DNA of 64,000 nt from Neoarius graeffei (Eukaryota; Chordata; Actinopteri; Siluriformes; Ariidae). Shown here piece after piece: positions 43,713 to 57,900 of the stretch. The notes under the pieces are model-generated. The model was not told where the DNA came from. It worked only from the letters and a program-made list of their open reading frames with translations, and searched no databases. The DNA is taken from NCBI RefSeq assembly GCF_027579695.1, contig NC_083583.1:2318625-2382624 (forward strand). Reading direction: 5' to 3'. The position numbers were made by a program, and so were the translations under genes. Within the stretch, counting starts at the first letter, position 1, and each line of letters starts with the position of its first letter.

Positions 43713-46700
43713 GGGTTCCATCTTTAACGTGAAAAAAAAAAGTGTTATATAAATTAACTTTATTAATAATATTCACATTTACAAACAGAGACTGATTTAG
43801 CTTAATTGATGCTAATTTATGAGTAATAATGTTCAGTGATGCACCTGCATTAATAATGACATCACTTCACTTGCTTTGTTACTTCCAGTTACTGTAACAT
43901 TGCTGTTTGTTCATTTAAGTCTTGCTGAGACGTTGTTACTTGGTTAAAGATGCCAGAGGAAGCTGGATTTAGCTCGGCACTGCTGAGAAAGGAGAGTTCG
44001 GGACATGAACCTGACACACTGAAGCACAAACACTGCCATCTCCTCCTTCAAAGGGAAATTCTGCACGTATTAAAGCAAGCGCCAAAACCAGGCCAACTCC
44101 AAAATCCTGGAGTATTTCAGAACGGCTGAGAATCATTATTATTCACACCCCAAAATTTGCAATAACCAGCCCATGTTCTCGCCCAGGATGTATTACTTCT
44201 GCTTCCGGCGCCAGTCCCAGTGGCCGCCTCGTCAGTAGCTCTGTCCTAAACTTCCTTCAAGATTTAGTTGTAAAATAAAATATCTTTTACCTGAAAGTAA
44301 CCAATAAAATTCACCTGGTGGAAGAGAGACATTTCACTGAAGAGGAAAGGATGCAGAATGTGAAAGATGGATTTGCTTCTGTTAACAGACTCTATGAGAA
44401 GGTGGGTCACTGTGACCTCACTGCTTATAAAAAATATTGTGGGAGTGTTACAGGGCAGAACCGCCTCGCTGCTTTTAACTGTCACCTGGTCAGATCTGGG
44501 AAAAAAAACAGTCATCTTGTACGACATCATAAGTTGGGAGACATTAGCTGCTCTGTCACTGTCACTCTGCTGCCATCACTCTGACAGTGACTGCGACACT
44601 CTGTCACGCCGTCACCATTGCCCTGACGCACCGTCACCGTCGCCCTGTCGCACCGTCACCCTGATGCGCCGTCACCGTCGCCCTGATGCACAGACACCGT
44701 GGCTCTGTCGCGCCGTCACCGTCGCTCTGACGCGCCATCACCCTGATGCGCCATCACCGTCGCTCTGTCGCCGTCGCTCTGTCGTGCCGTCACCGTCGCT
44801 CTGTCGTGCCGTCACCGTCGCTCTGTCGTGCCGTCACCGTCGCTCTGATGCACAGTCACCGTCGCTCTGTCGTGCCGTCACCGTCGCTCTGTCGTGCCGT
44901 CACCGTCGCTCTGTCGTGCCATAACCGTCGCTCTGTCGTGCCGTCACCGTCGCTCTGTCGTGCCGTCACCGTCGCTCTGATGCGCCGTCACCGTTGCTCT
45001 GTCGTGCCGTCACCGTCGCTCTAATGCACCGTCACCGTCGCTCTGATGCGCCGTCACCGTCGCTCTGATGCGCCGTCACCGTCGCCCTGTCGCACCGTCA
45101 CCCTGATGCACCGTCACCGTCGCCCTGATGCACAGACACCGTGGCTCTGTCACGCCGTCACCGTTGCTCTGACGCGCCATCACCCTGATGCGCCATCACT
45201 GTCGCTCTGTCGCCGTCGCTCTGTCGTGCCGTCACCGTCGCTCTGTCGTGCCGTCACCGTCGCTCTGTCGTGCCGTCACCGTCGCTCTGTCGTGCCGTCA
45301 CCGTCGCTCTGATGCGCCGTCACCGTCGCTCTGACGCGCCGTCACCGTCGCTCTGTCGTGCCGTAACCGTCGCTCTGATGCGCAGTCACCGTCGCTCTGA
45401 TGTGCCGTAACCGTCGCTCTGATGCGCCGTCACCGTCGCTCTGTCATGCCGTCACCGTCGCTCTGAGGCACAGTCGCCGTCGCTCTGACACGCCGTCGCC
45501 GTCGCTCTGTCGCACCGTCGCCGTCGCGCCGTCGCCCTGTCGCGCCGTCGCCCTGTCGCCGTCGCTCTGTCATGCCGTCACCGTCGCTCTGAGGCACAGT
45601 CGCTGTCGCTCTGTCGCTCTGATGCGCCGTCGCTCTGATGCGCCGTCACCGTCGCTCTGTCATGCCGTCACCGTCGCTCTGAGGCACAGTCGCCGTCGCT
45701 CTGACGCGCCGTCGCCGTCGCTCTGTCGCACCGTCGCCCTGTCGCGCCGTCGCCCTGTCGCCGTCGCTCTGTCATGCCGTCACCGTCGCTCTGAGGCACA
45801 GTCGCCGTCGCTCTGAGGCACAGTCGCCATCGCTCTGTCGCACCGTCGCTGTCGCTCTGATGCGCCGTCGCTCTGATGCGCAGTCGCCGTCGCTCTGATG
45901 CGCAGTCGCCGTCGCTCTGATGCGCAGTCGCCGTCGCTCTGTCGTGCCATAACCGTCGCTCTGTCGTGCCGTCACCGTTGCTCTGATGCTCCGTCACCGT
46001 TGCTCTGTCGTGCCGTCACCGTCGCTCTGATGCGCCGTAATCGTCGCTCTGATGCGCCGTCACCATCGCTCTGTCCTGCCGTCACCGGCGACTGTGCCTC
46101 AGAGCGACGGCGACTGTGCCTCAGAGCGACGTCGCTCTGAGGCACAGTCGCCGTCGCTCTGACGCGCCGTCGCTCTGTCGCACCGTCACCGTCGCCGTCG
46201 CTCTGTCGCGCCGTCGCTCTGATGCGCCGTCGCTCTGATGCGCCGTTGCTCTGATGCGCAGTCGCAGTCGCTCTGACGCTCCGTCGCACCATCGCCGTCG
46301 CGCCGTCGCCCTGACGCGCCGTCGCCCTGACGCGCCGTCGCTCTGTCGTGCCGTCGCCCTGACGCGCCGTCGCTCTGTCGCGCCGTCGCCCTGTCGCGCC
46401 GTCGCCGTGATGCGCCGTCGCTCTGATGCGCAGTCGCTCTGATGCGCCGTCGCTCTGATGCGCCGTCGCTCTGATGCGCCGTCGCTCTGATGCGCAGTCG
46501 CCGTCGCTCTGATGCGAAGTCGCCGTCGCTCTGTCGTGCCGTCACCGTCGCTCTGATGCTCCGTCACCGTCGCTCTGTCGTGCCGTAACCGTCGCTCTGA
46601 TGCACAGTCACCGTCGCTCTGTCGTGCCGTCACCGTCGCTCTGATGCTCCGTCACCGTCGCTCTGTCGTGCCGTAACCGTCGCTCTGATGCACAGTCACC

Positions 46701-49700
46701 GTCGCTCTGTCGTGCCGTCACCGTCGCTCTGATGCGCCGTAATCGTCACTCTGATGCGCCGTCACCGTCGCTCTGTCCTGCCGTCACCGTCGCGCTGAGG
46801 CACAGTCCCCGTTGCTCTGAGGCACAGTCCCCGTCGCTCTGAGGCACAGTCGCCGTCGCTCTGTTGCACCGCCGCCATCGCTCTGTCGTGGTGTAACCGT
46901 CGCTCTGATGCGCCGTCACCGTCGCTCTGTCGCGCCGTCCTGATGCGCCGTCACCGTCGCTCTGTCGCGCCGTCGCTCTGATGCGCCGTCACCGTCGCTC
47001 TGATGCGCCGTCACCGTCGCTCTGATGCATCGTCACCGTCGCTCTGTCGTGCCTTAACCGTCGCTCTGTCATGCCATAACCGTTGCTCTGTCGTGCTTTG
47101 ATGCACCGTCGCTCTGATGCACCGTCGCCGTCGCTCTGATGCGCAGTCGCCGTCGCTCTGTCGTGCCATAACCGTCGCTCTGTCGTGCAGTCACCGTCGC
47201 TCTGATGCTCCGTCACCGTCGCTCTGTCGTGCCGTAACCGTCGCTCTGATGCACAGTCACCGTCGCTCTGTCGTGCCGTCACCGTCGCTCTGATGCGCCG
47301 TAATCGTCGCTCTGATGCGCCGTCACCGTCGCTCTGTCCTGCCGTCACCGTCGCTCTGAGGCACAGTCACCGTCGCTCTGAGGCACAGTCGCCGTCGCTC
47401 TGAGGCACAGTCGCCGTCGCTCTGTCGCACCGCCGCCGTCGCTCTGTCGTGGTGTAACCGTCGCTCTGTCGCGCCGTCACCGTCGCTCTGTCGCGCCGTC
47501 ACCGTCGCTCTGATGCGCCGTCACCGTCGCTCTGTCGTGCCTTAACCGTCGCTCTGTCGTGCCATAACCGTCGCTCTGTCATGCCATAACCGTTGCTCTG
47601 TCGTGCTTTGATGCGCCGTCACCGTCGCTCTGTCGTGCCGTCACCGTCGCTCTGTCGTGTCGTAACGTCGCTCTGATGCGCCGTCACCGTCGCTCTGTCG
47701 TGCCGTCGCTCTGCTGTGCCGTCACCGTCGCGCTGTCACCGTCGCGCCGTCACCGTCGCTCTGTCGCGCCGTCACCGTTGCTCTGATGCACAGTCACCGT
47801 CGCTCTGTCGTGCCGTTACCGTTGCTCTGACGCGCCGTCACTCTGTCGCGGCTGTCACTGTTGCTCCATTGGATTATTACTATGTCCTTCTGTTGATATC
47901 CTCTCTTTTGTAAGTATGTATCTATCTATTTATCGATCTGCACAGCTGAACCTTCAACAGTTCTGCAGGTATTGTGAAGAACAAAACAACAACAAATGCA
48001 CTGAGGGAATCTTCAGCTTTCTTTCCATATCAAAGCGACATCGAAACTGAGGCGGAAAGCTGGTGGGAGACGCAGCGGAGCACTTCTGTGACTTTGGAGA
48101 CACATCTTTTGACCAGAATGAGCTGCTACACATCAGGGGCTCAACACTGCAAAATAACCTTCCGGAGTTTGCATGTACACCCGCGGAAATTCTCCGGAGA
48201 AGCTCACCAAGGGAACCTTCAACATTTTTTCCGGATCAAAACAACACCGAGACAGAGAGCTCATGGGAGAGATGGCGGTGAGCTTCAGAGACGTGGCTTT
48301 TGACCGATGTTCACTGGTGTACTTCTCTCCAACCTGTGCTCACTCGGCAAAAAAAGCGGATGAATTGAAACTGCTGATAAGAACAACGAAGGACTTTTCA
48401 ACTACATCTGCTTTCTGCTTCAGAGAGGCGTAGTTAAATGAAACTATTCCTGACGCTGCGGTGGCGCTCCCTGGCTTTCGCTGCACAGAGCGGACCGCGA
48501 CCCCACTCTCATTCAGAGAACCTCAAACCAAGGGGGAAGTAGCTAACTGTGCTTTGTGATTTTATCCACTGTGTCACGGTTGAAGCCAGATCATCCTAGA
48601 TTGAAAGTTTCCTAGTGAGCGAACAACTTTAATTTACTTTGTGGTGTTTTCAAGATTAAAAGCAAGTAGCAAGTACTGTATGTGAAACATTAGCTACTAG
48701 CAAGCTCCGAGTAGATAGCATTGCTAACTAGACAGTATGATGACTTCGTTTAAGTCATACTTACCAACTCTACCGATTCACGCGGCAGTCTCCTGATTCT
48801 GACAGCTGAATCACGCCTACCGATTTTAGTTCCAAAAAATACCGTGTTAGAAAATAATCAGTGAACACTGTTGGATTCGCTCTTCTGAGCTCACTTCAGC
48901 TGTTTTCAGTGTGAAAGCGTCAGATTAATTGAAGCCGAGAGCCAATGGAACGGCATGATGATGTTTAATCTAAACTGTATTACTCTATCGCGCCATTCCA
49001 TTGGTTCTCGTTATGGTTCTAGCCAATCAGCAGTGAGCTCACATAAAGTAAGAAATCGTGCCAGCATTGATGTGTAAAAACCAAACACGCACCATTGATA
49101 ACAAACAAGAGAAAAAACAAGTCAGTCGCTATGACAAGTTCAAGGTGAATTGGTCATCAGATCATTCAGCATCAAAGCATCGAGGCGAGGTGAGAAGTAG
49201 CATTCCGGGAGGTACATCGGTTCAAATTCCCGATCAGTTTTCTTCAAACATGGCACTCAGAATGCAGGAGAATGCACCAGTTTACACCGTAAACACCGCA
49301 GCAGCTGTGTCCATGGTCACGCCCCAACGACGCACACCCGCTGCAAACCAGCCAATCAGAGCAGAGCTCATCATCCTATTGATGATCCCAACAAAAAAGG
49401 GAAAGCAGCTCATTTCATTCTGGGGACAAATCATAGGGTGGTAAAAACCACATCTGGTCATTTTTTTTACTCCGACCAGATTCACATACCATCTACGGTA
49501 TTTAGATATTAGAGAAAATTTTAATCCTGAATGAATGCATTCTCTGGCACCTTTAAAGAGGTCCTGCACAGTTAAATGTGGTTTTAGAGCTGTAAACTAA
49601 ATGATATGCCTGTACTGTCCTGAAACCCAGCAATGATGGAGTTTATATCGACAAAATTACCATTTTTATAAAAATCAGCAATTTAAGGGTTGAAAATGGC

Positions 49701-49813
49701 TCCAAACAGCATCGACTGGATAAAATCATCCTGAACCCTGTAAGGCTGATGCTGATGTAAAGTCGACCATTTGGTACTCCTCCACGTCATGAAATGTGTG
49801 TGTGTGTGTATGC

Positions 49814-49846
<33 letters not shown>

Positions 49847-50217
49847 TATATACATATATATACACACATACAGGAGTCATTCTAGAATTCGGGCTACATT
49901 TCGCGTCTCTGAAATAAACCTTTTGTTATTTTCCATAAAATAAATATTTATTGAATCAGTTTTGAACAATAAAGAAAATTATGACAAACTTTCACCAACA
50001 GCGATGCTTGATGTCCATTTTAGACCCAATTTATCCATAAAACATTAACTGACTCCCACCCCTCCCCCCACATTATTGTCCGTCTTTGACTCCTGATTCA
50101 TCCATTCAACTCCAATAAACAGGAAGTGATTCAGTCTTGTTTTTAGGGGCTTATTTTATTAACTGTTATAAAATCAATTGCGTAGAAAGTCTATTTTCTG
50201 TATTTGTGAAATTTTAG

Positions 50218-50279
<62 letters not shown>

Positions 50280-50727
50280 AGTTGTCCCAACGTTCTTGTC
50301 AACTGCATAAAATCCACAAAGATATTTAATAATGCACATGACACCTGCACCGAGTGATGTCACTTCCTCTGGCAGGAAACTTCAGAAAGGCAGTGAGGCG
50401 TTCTGTTTCTTCTCTTGTTAATTTGAACAAAATGTTGAGGATTTTACATCAGCAGTAGATTAATTAATCGTCAACTCTGTTATTGTGATAATGGAATGAA
50501 TCTCTCACTCATTTAAAATAATAATAATAATAAAGATTAAAATCCATAAAGTTGTTTTTATACGTGCCATGTGGGAGCTAGTTTGAGGTCAGCATGTGTA
50601 ATTAAGACACAAAATGGCAGAAAATGTCAACTCTTAATTCTGTGAATGGATTACCCAGTTTAATGATAACAGAGTTGACAAGGACTAACAGAGTCGACAC
50701 TTGAAATGTATCTGCAATTATAGAATT

Positions 50728-50764
<37 letters not shown>

Positions 50765-53700
50765 TATATATATATACAGTGCTGAGCGTAAATGAGTGCA
50801 CCCCCTTTGAAAAGTAACATTTTAAACAAGATCTCAATGAACACAAACAATTTCCAAAATGTTGACAAGACAAAGTTTAATATAACATCTGTTTAACTTA
50901 TAACATGAAAGTAAATAATATAACTTAGATTACACATTTTTCAGTTTTACTCAAATTAGTGCAAAAATGAGTACACCCCACAACAAAAACTACTCCATCT
51001 AGCACTTTGTATGGCCTCCATGATTTTTAATGACAGCACCAAGTCTTCTAGGCATGGAATGAACAAGTTGGCGACATTTTGCAACATCAATCTTTTTCCA
51101 TTCTTCAACAACGACCTCTTTTAGTGACTGGATGCTGGATGGAGAGTGATGCTCAACTTGTCTCTTCAGAATTCCCCAAAGAAAATAATTTCTTTACACC
51201 ACAAAGGTGAAGGCTACAAGATGATCAGCAAAGCTTTACTTATCAGTCAGAATACTGTAGCGAAAGTGGTACAAAAATTTAAGAAAGATGGAACTGCAAC
51301 CATCTCACAGAGACGTCCAGGTCGTCCACGGAAGTTAACACCTCGACAGGAGCGTCTTCTGATGAGAAGGGTTGAAGAAAATCGGCATGCAAGTTCACTG
51401 CAGTTATCTAAAGAAGTAGAAAGCCAAACTGGGGTGACTATTTCCCGTGACACAATACGGCGTACACTGCAGAGGAATGGCATGCATGGATGCCATCCAT
51501 GAAAGAAGCCTCTCCTAAAGCCCAGGCACAAAAAAGCCCGCCTAGAGTTTGCCAGGGCCCATGCTGACAAAGATGAAGACTACTGGGACTCTATACTCTG
51601 GAGTGATGAGACCAAGATAAATGTTTTTGGAACTGATGGCTTCAAAACTGTATGGCATCGCAAAGGTGAGGAATACAAAGAAAAATGCCTGGTGCCTACA
51701 GTGAAACATGGTGGTGGCAGTGTCCTTATGTGGGGCTGCATGAGTGCTGCTGGTGTCGGGGAGCTGCATTTCACTGATGGCATCATGAATTCACAGATGT
51801 ATTGCTGTATACTGAAAGAGAAGATGCTACCATCACTCCGTGCCCTTGGTCGTCATGCACTTTTCCAACATGACTAAACACACATCTAAGGCCACTGCTG
51901 GATTTCTGAAGAACAGGGTGAAAGTGATTCAGTGGCCAAGTATGTCTCCTGATCTGAACCCAATCGAACACCTATGGGGAATTCTGAAGAGACAAGTTGA
52001 GCATCGCTCTCCATCCAGCATCCAGTCACTAAAAGAGGTCGTTGTTGAAGAATGGAAAAAGATTGATGTTGCAAAATGTCGCCAACTTGTTCATTCCATG
52101 CCTAGAAGACTTGGTGCTGTCATTAAAAATCATGGAGGCCATACAAAGTACTAGATGGAGTAGTTTTTGTTGTGGGGTGTACTCATTTTTGCACCACCCT
52201 AATTTGAGTAAAACTGAAAAATGTGTAATCTAAGATATATTATTAACTTTACTTTCATGTTATAAGTTAAACAGATGTTATATTAAACTTTGTCTTGTCA
52301 ACATTTTGGAAATTGTGTTCATTGGGATATTGTTTAAAATGTTGCTTTTCAAAGGGGGTGCACTCATTTATGCTCAGCACTGTATACAAGTTTATTGAGT
52401 GGGAGAAACTGTGCTCACTTTCAAATATACGCTGATCGAGACGCATCATTCACAGATGTTTACGCCCCACACCCCGCCCCCCCAGCCCCTTGCCTATTTT
52501 TTAAAATCATGCAGTGGGTGGAGTTACACTTTAACATCGCTATTAATTTAACTGTTACTTTAACATCACTGTTATTTTTGGTCAGCATCAGTGGTACATT
52601 GCGATTTTGTTGATATTGTTACGGTAACTTCATGATTACTTTGTTTTTCTTTGTCTTCATCGTCTTCTTTTGGCTGTTCCCGTTAGAGCTCTCCACAGCA
52701 GATAACGTCCCTCCGTCTCCTCCTGTCCTCTGTATCTTCTTCTGTCACACCAACCGTCCTCGTGTCCTCCTTTGCCACATCCATAAATCTCATTTTTGCT
52801 CTTCCTCTTTTCCTTCAACCTGCAACTCCATCTCCAGCATCCTTCTCCCTATATCCCCTGGATCTCTCCTCTGTACGTGTCCAAACCATCTCAATCTCGC
52901 CTCTCTCACTGTCTCCAAGTCGTCCTACACGCCCCGTCCCTCTAATATTCTCATTTCTAATCCTGTCCAACTTTGTCTCTCCCAGTGAGAATCTCAGCAT
53001 CTTCAGCTCTGCTCCCTCCAGTTCAGCCTCCTGTCTTCGTGTCTCCAAAGCGAACACCATCACTGCTCTGACTGCTGTCTTCTACACTTTCACTCTTCTG
53101 TCACAGATCACTCCTGATCCTCTCCTCCATCCACTCCAACCTGCTCACACTCCCTCATTCACTTCTCTTCGACACTTGCCATTACTCTGTACAGCTGACC
53201 ACAGACATTTGAACTCAATCGCTGTTACTTTGTTGCTTCACTGATATTCTTACTTTGTTAAAGTTACAGTTAATTTAAGAGTTAACTTTTACATCACTGT
53301 CTGTTACTTTGTTAAATGCCACTGATACTTTATTTCACTGAGACTGTTACTTTGGTGACATCGCTGATACTCTGTTACCTTACTGATATGTTGCTTGTTA
53401 CTTTGTTAACACTGATAAAGTAACGGCATTGTTCTTGGATCCTTAGCTAAGCTTTGTCGACGGTGTTACTTTGTCGACGTCGCTGATGCTTTGTGTCTCC
53501 AGGACTTCTTGTATATTAATGTCAAAGCTCATGGTTTGTTAATCTTCAATTTTTCAGTAGCGGGATTCTTTTCCTTACCGTTACTCGAGTCCATGGCCCC
53601 CTGTGATCCTGTGATGTGGTGCCAGAAGGCACTGCGAGGCAGGATGGCTGTGGGTGTGCAGGGGAAGGAGTCTGGATCTGAGCCTTTGGATAATAGCTAA

Positions 53701-54396
53701 CACAGCGGAGCATGAGGTCATGAGAGTTAGTATGGAATGTTTCATGTTTTTGGCAGCTTTAACAGATATTGATGGTAAGAAAACACACATGATGAAACGC
53801 TGCTCACCCTGCTGTTCTTCTCCATCTCCATGAGAACCTTCTTGTGCTGCTCGGCGATGGCCAGTGTGGAAGAGTGAACCCTTTGGTAGATCTGCTCACC
53901 TTCTCGTGTCTGGAACGTGTACAGACCTTCACCACTGTCACACATTCTAACACACACACACACACACACACACATTCCATCATTCTACTCGGCTGCCACG
54001 ATATTGTGTTTCCTTCTGAAGGTAATGAGCCTGATGGTCACCAGGGGGCAGCACTCCACTGCATCATCCTGACTATTCTCCTTTCTTATCTTCGTCCTTT
54101 CAGGAGAATCCTGCAGGCCTTACAGATCTTCCTTTATGATTTGATCAACATAGCAGGAGGAGATAAGAATGCCACATTCTCCACTGAATTTCCTTTTCAT
54201 CTTTTCACTCCATCTCTGTACGAGGTCCACAGTTCAATGGAGCTCGGTCACCTGGTACAGATCTACTGGTGTGATCATGTTCAGACGCCGACACTCTGAT
54301 ACAGTGATCTAAACATAATACAGGGTTCTCCACAAAGAACATGGAGCTAAGAAGATGATGTATGATGGGATCTGGACTGATGTCAGGAAGAAAGCT

Positions 54397-54437
<41 letters not shown>

Positions 54438-54903
54438 GTCACTGTCTGTCTCTCTCACTCCTTCATTGTCTCTCTCTCTCTGTCTGTCTCTCTCTCTCTC
54501 ACTGTCCGTCTCACTGTACAGTGGAAGTGAAGGAAAGCATGTTTCCATGTCCCTTTAAAAATCTCCCGAGGGTGTGCTCACACAGCAGAGTTCTGATGTT
54601 TTATGCAACCTCATGCACTCTTTATAACTCTGCCCCGCTCTCTCACGGTGCATACCTGCCAGCCTCGAAGGTGAAGCGGGTGGCGTCCCGGCCGTAGCGG
54701 CGCAGCGAGCAGAGCGGCCACGTGACCAGCTTTGTGCGAGGATTATGGATGTCCCATAAGTAGATGTTCTCGTGGGTGATCTGCATCATGCACTCTCCGT
54801 AGATGTCCAGGTTGGGACACGGCAGCAGAAACACGTTAAAACGTTCTGAAAACAACAAAATGAGAACGCGTGTCAAATTTCAGCTGAGGTTCTTCTCTCT
54901 ACA

Positions 54904-54951
<48 letters not shown>

Positions 54952-57900
54952 CACTTCAGACAATAATAAAGAACACAAACATTCCAAACTCATTTATAAT
55001 GGAAGCGTAAGGGCAGATGTTGATCTTCAACTATTTTTTTGTCTTGACGCTTTCATGAGCTTATCATTTAAAGGTGTTTGTGTGTAAATGAAGCTGTAAA
55101 TGTGTCATATTGCTCCTGTTTTACAGGGAAGAATGTGAGTTGTGTGGTTCTAATGGCGTTTGGATACCAGGAAAGTGGAAAGTAACCAGAACTACTTTTT
55201 ACTGTTGGATAAAAATCCATTTTTATAAAGTCTGTCTGATCTGAACACTGCTCCTGCGGAACAGCACTTCAGCGTTCTCCCAACGTATGACGGTGTATTT
55301 GGAGCTGAAAAAAAAGGAGCATTTCTGGGATTAAAATCATAAAAGTACAGATAAACTGTTGGATATTCTACAAATTTATGAGCAAAAAACCTCAAATATT
55401 CTCTGAGACAACAATGACACGCTTCCTGGCTGCAGTGCATTCTGAGGAATGTAGTTGCAAATCTCGTCATGCGTTATTCTTTTATTCTCGCAGTCTTAAT
55501 TTTTTTTTTTTAAGTGCATTTGATCATATATGCATGTAAAATGCACTATATAAGTAATAAACATTATTATTATTACTACTACTACTGTTATTATTTCGAG
55601 GAGGAAAGACGGCGTTTCCTGAAACTCTCGGCTCAGCCGTGGTGTCTGTGGTGTGCTGACACTGATTCGACCCTGCAAAGCGAACTGATCTGGTTTCTTG
55701 ACCAAAAAAAAGAAAAAAAAAAACAGAAAACCCACCTCACAATATTTTTCTGATTTTTTTTCTTTGCAAATTTATAACTTTATAATCTCAGAGAATATCC
55801 GAGTTCTTTTCTCATAAATTTATGACTTTACTCTCAGAAATTCTGAGGGTTTTTTCCTTGGAATATTACCCCTCTCTCTCAGCTCTGTATTTCTTTCCTT
55901 CTTTCTGCTCCAGTGGCCCAAACACACTTTCGTACCAAAGCACTTATCACAACTTAAAATAACGCTGGACTGACCCGTGTGCTCACACTGAACTCCAGCT
56001 GCCAGAAGGTCCGGTTCTCCTAAACTGATGTCGTTCAGCCGTGTACCCAAACACTCAATGGTCAGGGTCTTAAACCACTCCTCAGCATCCAACTCTGTAG
56101 GACACGCAGAGGATACACACTCAAAATCATACAACACTGGATTTAGGAATATCGCCCTCTCTGGTAGAAAAGTGTCATTGCAAGCTCCTTGTGAAAGAAT
56201 GTTTCTAATCCAGGGCTGTGACTCAAACCATGTACCATACATGTACCGGAGTGCATTCAGCAGAATACTGAGGCACTATTAGGATGTTATGTTACGGCCA
56301 TTTTGTCAGTAGTCTAGTGAGTTAAAATACAGCAAAAATATCACCCGGTTTCTCTGGCTTTTTTGCTTTCAGTCTGTTTTTTGATCCTCTGATCTGTTCT
56401 TTTTATCAACTTGGCTAAAATCAGCTCTGTGTGACGCATTTAACAGTTATTCCATGAAATCGAGTCGTACATGAGCTGATGGTGCTACGCACCTCGTCAC
56501 TGGAGTGGTCTATAATCCATGTACGGTGAGATTGAGTGGAATAACTGTTTTATTCTATCCACATTCACTGGATTTTGAGAAACAGAACATTTTTATATTT
56601 TTTGAAAATTCGATAAATAAAAATTTTATACAAAACATCCGACAAAATCATTTCCGCTTAGAATGTAAACAAACCGGTGAAATGACAGGAGCAATTTTTG
56701 AAAAATGCGATGATAATAATTCTTGAAAAATTAAAATAAAAATGACTTTTATTCCATATTTTGTTGCTTTTTTTGTATTTTCTTTTGGGGGGGGGGTTGT
56801 TTTCAAGTAGAGTAGGGCTGGGACGATTATCCGACGTAATTGACGTCGATTATAAAAATTATTCAATGTGGAATTTTAGTGTCGACACGTTGTGTAAAAC
56901 CACACAGGGTAAATGTTCATAAAACAAAACCGGAACTTTCAAATAGGACCGTTTATATCAATCGTCTTTGGTTTAACCGGATACAAACGCAGAGCAAGGG
57001 CCGGGACAACGTGTTGACATAATTGATTACGTGAGTAATTTGCGTCTGCGTAATCTACTTGAGCAACATGGCTGCGTCTACCAGCAGTACAACGGAGCGT
57101 GTGGAGCAACACGGGGCAAAAAAGGCTCGCACACGGTCCTCCAAAGTTTGGGAATCCTTTAATCTTGACACCAACAGTGGGGTCGTCTGCAGACTCTGCA
57201 AAGCGCATGTGGCATCACTCGAGCACAAGTCATGCAGGAGCACATGAAGAGGAAACACCCTGGTGCAGCGAGTCAAGATGGCAGCAAAACTCCGCAAGTT
57301 CTGTTTGCTTTCTTTGCCTCTTCTCCACCCGAGCCTGGAAACGTTGCCACAGTCAACCCACTGATGTGTGTAATTTTTTTATATCACACTAAATTCTGCA
57401 CCGCGACTGTAGCTGACGTTAATAACGCTGTTTTAGCCGTTTTATGTTTTCTTTCTGTTTACTTATTCCGTGAGTGAGTGAGTGAGTGAGCCAAATTATC
57501 GTTTACAACTATTTTCACAGAATGTAGCTTCCTTGCTCACTGATGGAAGCCTAACTATGAGCTCCCTTCGCCAGTGATCATAATGTTTCTCTAGTTTTGA
57601 AATCGTTCCGCCTTTTAGCAGCTATAGGCCGACTGAAGCAATTCATTAAGTAAAAAATATTGCAGTGATTATTAACTTCATCCTAGAGATAGAAATCCTA
57701 TTGAATTTGAGGACCAATATCTCTGAATAGGTGCATGACACAACAGCAATAGTTTAGAAATTATATCATCAGGTTTCAAACTTGCTATCGTCATTATTCA
57801 TGTGCATTATGTTCATCTTTTTAGGAGCAGACAAAGCAGTGTGGGGGATTTTTTTCATAAAAGGACCTCAAATCCCTGCGATCCCCAGATGGCTGCAGAC

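Noticed and set aside
44367-47348. Repetitive Ser/Arg/Val or Arg/Asp/Ala frames
   Set aside because: Frames of the 22-bp minisatellite on both strands; the unit is not a multiple of three.
44590-47865. CRISPR array
   Set aside because: Units are contiguous variants without unique spacers, and the window is vertebrate.
55820-56242. 140-codon minus-strand frame as a separate gene
   Set aside because: It is the dok4 exon at 56094-55975 read into both flanking introns.
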